NCBI GenBank assembly: GCA_024684065.1
Contig: JAIKXO010000242.1
Coordinates: forward strand, 1 to 6,315
Direction of reading: 5' to 3'
DNA length: 6,315 bases
Source: Lachnospiraceae bacterium
GTDB taxonomy: Bacteria; Bacillota_A; Clostridia; Lachnospirales; Lachnospiraceae
Shown one piece after another: positions 4,320-6,315 of the stretch (within the stretch, counting starts at the first letter, position 1; the number at the start of each line of letters is the position of its first letter). Position numbers and translations under genes: made by a program. Under the pieces are notes generated by a model. It searched no databases and had not been told where the DNA came from. It saw only the letters and a list, made by a program, of their open reading frames with translations.

Positions 4320-5543
4320 ATGTATCCGATCCACGAAAAAAGAAGATTTCCGGATTCCTTTGAGCGGTTGGACATGCTATGGGAAGGACATCCGCAGTAT
4401 CGGGAAATGGGTATTTTTATAACTCTGGATGAGCTGCTTGAGGAGCATGATTCCTACCAGGAAGGGTTTGACGAGCTACGTGACGAGTATATCCGGAATG
4501 AATATGAAAAGTTTCTCATCCAATTATCCTGGTCTGACCTGCCGTACCGTTTCGCTACAAAGAAGCTTATTGAGTCCGGGGGGATGATGCCTGAAAATGC
4601 ATATGTAGAGGCATTTATGGATCAGTTCCGTGATCTTGATACAGATGTGAAGGCCTGCTTCCTTTTTCCCGAGAGCTATGTATCCCAGTTTTTTGTTGTT
4701 ATGGAAGCGTGCAGGAATGCTGAATCGCTGTATCCGGTAAAAAGCCTTTTCCCTGATGAGGCGAAGCTCCATTATCTGGCTGTTTTTGATAAGGAGGATA
4801 TGGAGGATGTACTTTTAATGTATCATCTGCTGTATACGAATGCATCGCAGGAGGTTTACGGCGGATATTCTCTTTATGATTATTCCCTTCCCTGGTATCA
4901 GAACCATCTGTGGATTGACGGGGTGGTGCTACGGTCGCCGTATCTTCCTGATCAGACAGCCAAATATCTGGGAAATCTGCCATTTTACCATAATCCTTCG
5001 AAGACTGTTTATGTAAGACGGAATATCCGGCACATTATTGAGTGCGGTTATTTCTCGTCAGAACTGGAATTCTTTCTCAGTCTTACCAGACAGATCATGC
5101 CTGTGTTTCAGTGGTGGTATGAGGATCTTTACCTGTATGAGGAAAAGGACGGCTTCAATACTGACTGGAGGCTGAGGCGTACAGAGATCCGGACGAGACT
5201 TACGGCTGAAGGGATCATAAAGCCGAAGTGGAAGCATGAGCTTTCATTATTCCAGAGAGTGCATAAGAAGTATCCGGACACGCTCTATCAGTACCGTCCC
5301 CAGTGGCTTGGACGCCAGAGCCTTGATATATATATTCCATCGTTGAAGACTGCTATAGAATTCCAGGGAGTGCAGCACTATCACCCTGTCGATTTCTTTG
5401 GAGGGGAGGAAGCCCTTAAGCAGAGACAGGAGCTGGATGAGCAAAAGAAACGCCTGTGCATGGAAAATGATATCCGGTTGATCGAGTGGCCGTATGATCT
5501 TGAGCCGACGGATAAAAACCTGAAAAGAGTATTAGACGGATGA
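4320..5543 (+). CDS. Uncharacterised 407-aa protein with C-terminal Vsr-like (EDxHD-type) nuclease domain
   Basis: Residues about 300-400 look like a small restriction-endonuclease-fold domain of the Vsr-like EDxHD class. Candidate catalytic residues appear in the right order: E307 (KHELSLF), D336 (SLDIYIP), E347 and H353 (AIEFQGVQHY) and D373 (QELDEQKK). The strand IRLIEWPYD follows. The block WLGRQSLDIYIP...PVDFFGGEEAL recurs, as I recall, in many predicted bacterial nucleases of unknown role. The N-terminal 300 residues are rich in aromatic and acidic residues, probably helical, and I do not recognise them; they could be a sensor or target-recognition domain. ATG 4320 is preferred over an in-frame GTG at 4308, which lies only two bases after GGAGA. 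The gene starts one base after the msrA stop, so translational coupling is likely. It could be a defence nuclease, a repair enzyme or a mobile-element remnant. Confidence 0.75.
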   Translation: MYPIHEKRRFPDSFERLDMLWEGHPQYREMGIFITLDELLEEHDSYQEGFDELRDEYIRNEYEKFLIQLSWSDLPYRFATKKLIESGGMMPENAYVEAFMDQFRDLDTDVKACFLFPESYVSQFFVVMEACRNAESLYPVKSLFPDEAKLHYLAVFDKEDMEDVLLMYHLLYTNASQEVYGGYSLYDYSLPWYQNHLWIDGVVLRSPYLPDQTAKYLGNLPFYHNPSKTVYVRRNIRHIIECGYFSSELEFFLSLTRQIMPVFQWWYEDLYLYEEKDGFNTDWRLRRTEIRTRLTAEGIIKPKWKHELSLFQRVHKKYPDTLYQYRPQWLGRQSLDIYIPSLKTAIEFQGVQHYHPVDFFGGEEALKQRQELDEQKKRLCMENDIRLIEWPYDLEPTDKNLKRVLDG

Positions 5544-5560
5544 TGAGGGCGGATGAATGA

Positions 5561-5773
5561 GGTCTCAATCTTTGTCCACAGCCGCAGGGAGTCTGCGGTC
5601 AGGGAAATCTGCTCAAGCTTGCGTTTGATATTCAGGAAATCAGGGATTTCTTCTTTGACGGATTTATAGCAGATATCCTCGTACAGTCAAAGATAGGAAA
5701 AGCTCAGAGACAATGTGACGATGCGCTCAGGCAGGTCAGACAGATCCACGGACAGTTGCTGGCATTGGCATAA
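5561..5773 (+). pseudogene. Coding-like remnant lacking a start codon (about 70 codons)
   Basis: One frame is open from just after a TGA at 5558-5560 to TAA at 5771-5773 and looks protein-like: GNLLKLAFDIQEIRDF, then FFDGFIADIL, then AQRQCDDALRQVRQ and IHGQLLALA at the end. It contains no ATG, GTG or TTG. An ATG at 5553 with purine-rich sequence ahead of it (GAGGGCGG) lies in another frame, and one base change near 5560 would join MNE to this frame. So this is either a frameshifted small gene or the 3' end of a truncated one. It sits 30 bp before a good terminator, as a true gene end would. I do not recognise the family. Confidence 0.45.
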
Positions 5774-5803
5774 AGAATATGGTTATAAATTTGGATAGGA
5801 TAG

Positions 5804-5838
5804 AGGGGCTGTAATCATTGAACAGCCCCTGTTTTTTT
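5804..5838 (+). terminator. Rho-independent terminator
   Basis: AGGGGCTGT (5804-5812) pairs perfectly with ACAGCCCCT (5822-5830) around a nine-base loop, followed by GTTTTTTT. There is no T tract on the other strand, so it acts rightwards and closes the dprA-msrA-nuclease transcription unit or the remnant at 5561-5773. Confidence 0.9.
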
Positions 5839-5938
5839 GATGTCAGATATTTATCATGGCATACAGTATACAACATATTGTTCTAAATTCTGAAATCGAT
5901 GGCTTATTTAGTATGAATCTGGTATCATAGTCCATAAT

Positions 5939-6066
5939 CCTTAGTTCCCGACAGTGTTTTCTGTCTACACATTTTTGTACATTGAAAACTTGATTCTACG
6001 CAACTTCTTTAGAATCAAAGATTACATTTTCGAACTGTAGGCAGAAAATGTAATCGGGAAGTTAGG
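5939..6066. repeat. Nested inverted repeats, possible structured RNA or small mobile element
   Basis: Several inverted repeats are packed into 128 bp. The outer arm 5939-5951 (CCTTAGTTCCCGA) pairs with 6054-6066 (TCGGGAAGTTAGG) at 11 of 13 positions. Inside are GACAG/CTGTC (5950-5954/5961-5965), TTGATTCTA/TAGAATCAA (5990-5998/6010-6018) and a perfect 12-bp pair GATTACATTTTC/GAAAATGTAATC (6020-6031/6044-6055). The inner arms slightly overlap the outer stem. It could be a multi-branched RNA or a palindromic element with terminal repeats. No known RNA family is recognised. The rest of 5840-6209 shows no convincing gene, only short frames. Confidence 0.5.
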
Positions 6067-6209
6067 TACATTCATAAAGACAAACACCTGAACAAAGCTA
6101 TGAATGACCTGATAAAACTGATAATGGACGTGAATTGAAAGAAATATACAAACCGGGATTGTATCCTATCCACTCTCCTCCTGTCAGGAACCATAATAAG
6201 GTACTATCT

Positions 6210-6315
6210 CTATAATCCTTTGGGATTCGGACCCCACTGGTTTTCGCCGGGCTGGGAATCTTTAATAAACCACAGCATCATAAATATCTGTCCTGCTATC
6301 GGGATAACGCAGGGA
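6210..6315 (-). CDS. DUF805-family membrane protein, C-terminal 34 residues (partial)
   Basis: Read leftwards from the window edge, the frame ends at TAG (6212-6210). It encodes a hydrophobic stretch IPIAGQIFMMLWFIK, then DSQPGENQWGPNPKGL. The ending D.QPGENQ(W/F)GPNPKG after a membrane helix is the signature end of DUF805 (YhaH-like) integral membrane proteins, whose function is unknown. The rest of the gene lies beyond the window. No terminator is seen just downstream on this strand. The match covers only the tail, but the motif is distinctive. Confidence 0.75.
   Translation of the reverse strand, partial: PCVIPIAGQIFMMLWFIKDSQPGENQWGPNPKGL

Noticed and set aside
5843..5935. Minus-strand 30-codon frame (MDYDTRFILNK...)
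   Set aside because: The ribosome binding site spacing is only two bases, the codon pattern is weak and no family is recognised. It ends next to the terminator of the opposite strand.
5939..6066. CRISPR array or tRNA as explanation for the repeats
   Set aside because: The repeats are inverted, not evenly spaced direct repeats. No cloverleaf with T-loop or anticodon features could be found.
6072..6194. Minus-strand 40-codon frame (MVPDRRRVDR...)
   Set aside because: It is hydrophobic by chance of the A/T-rich antisense sequence, and it lacks a good ribosome binding site before the ATG at 6194. A purine-rich AGGAGGAGA within it precedes a GTG by too short a gap.

Overview
Organism. The window looks like accessory DNA from a low-to-mid GC Gram-positive anaerobe, most likely a Lachnospiraceae-type Clostridium relative. 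The clues are strong AGGAGG-type ribosome binding sites, rho-independent terminators with T tracts, double-glycine leader peptides of the MELNDEMM...GG type, the start of an IS256-type transposase, and DUF805, MsrA and DprA relatives typical of that group. This placement is inferred from recalled family features, not from a search.

Layout. (1) Positions 1 to about 141 hold the edge of an IS256-like insertion sequence on the minus strand, with the first 17 codons of its transposase. (2) Positions about 203-2790 hold two related 'cassettes'. Each has the same upstream module: a pair of direct repeats 21 bp apart, a -10 box at fixed distance, a 5'-UTR hairpin and a strong RBS. Each then encodes a small protein with a nearly identical 20-residue double-glycine leader, followed by an unrelated or highly diverged mature domain. 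Between them lies a 526-residue lipoprotein with an internal domain duplication. One strong terminator (2763-2790) closes the block. (3) Positions 2992-5543 hold a compact plus-strand operon: a DprA/Smf-like gene split by a palindromic insertion of about 65 bp, msrA, and a 407-residue protein ending in a Vsr-like (EDxHD-type) nuclease domain. (4) Positions 5544-5830 hold a coding-like remnant with no start codon, closed by a terminator. (5) Positions 5840-6209 are non-coding apart from a dense cluster of nested inverted repeats (5939-6066). (6) Positions 6210-6315 hold the C-terminal end of a DUF805-type membrane protein on the minus strand.

How it may work together. The strongest candidate for an undescribed system is the duplicated 'operator + promoter + leader' module driving different exported small proteins. 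I infer that a regulator of the LytTR type (or another regulator binding direct repeats) controls the repeats, and that a peptidase-containing ABC transporter encoded elsewhere cleaves after GG and exports the mature domains. The surface lipoprotein in the same transcription unit could be a partner, receptor or immunity protein. Neither regulator nor transporter is in the window, so this is a hypothesis. The second operon mixes DNA-processing (DprA-like), methionine repair (MsrA) and nuclease functions. It may be a defence or stress islet, but the broken dprA suggests that part of it is decaying.
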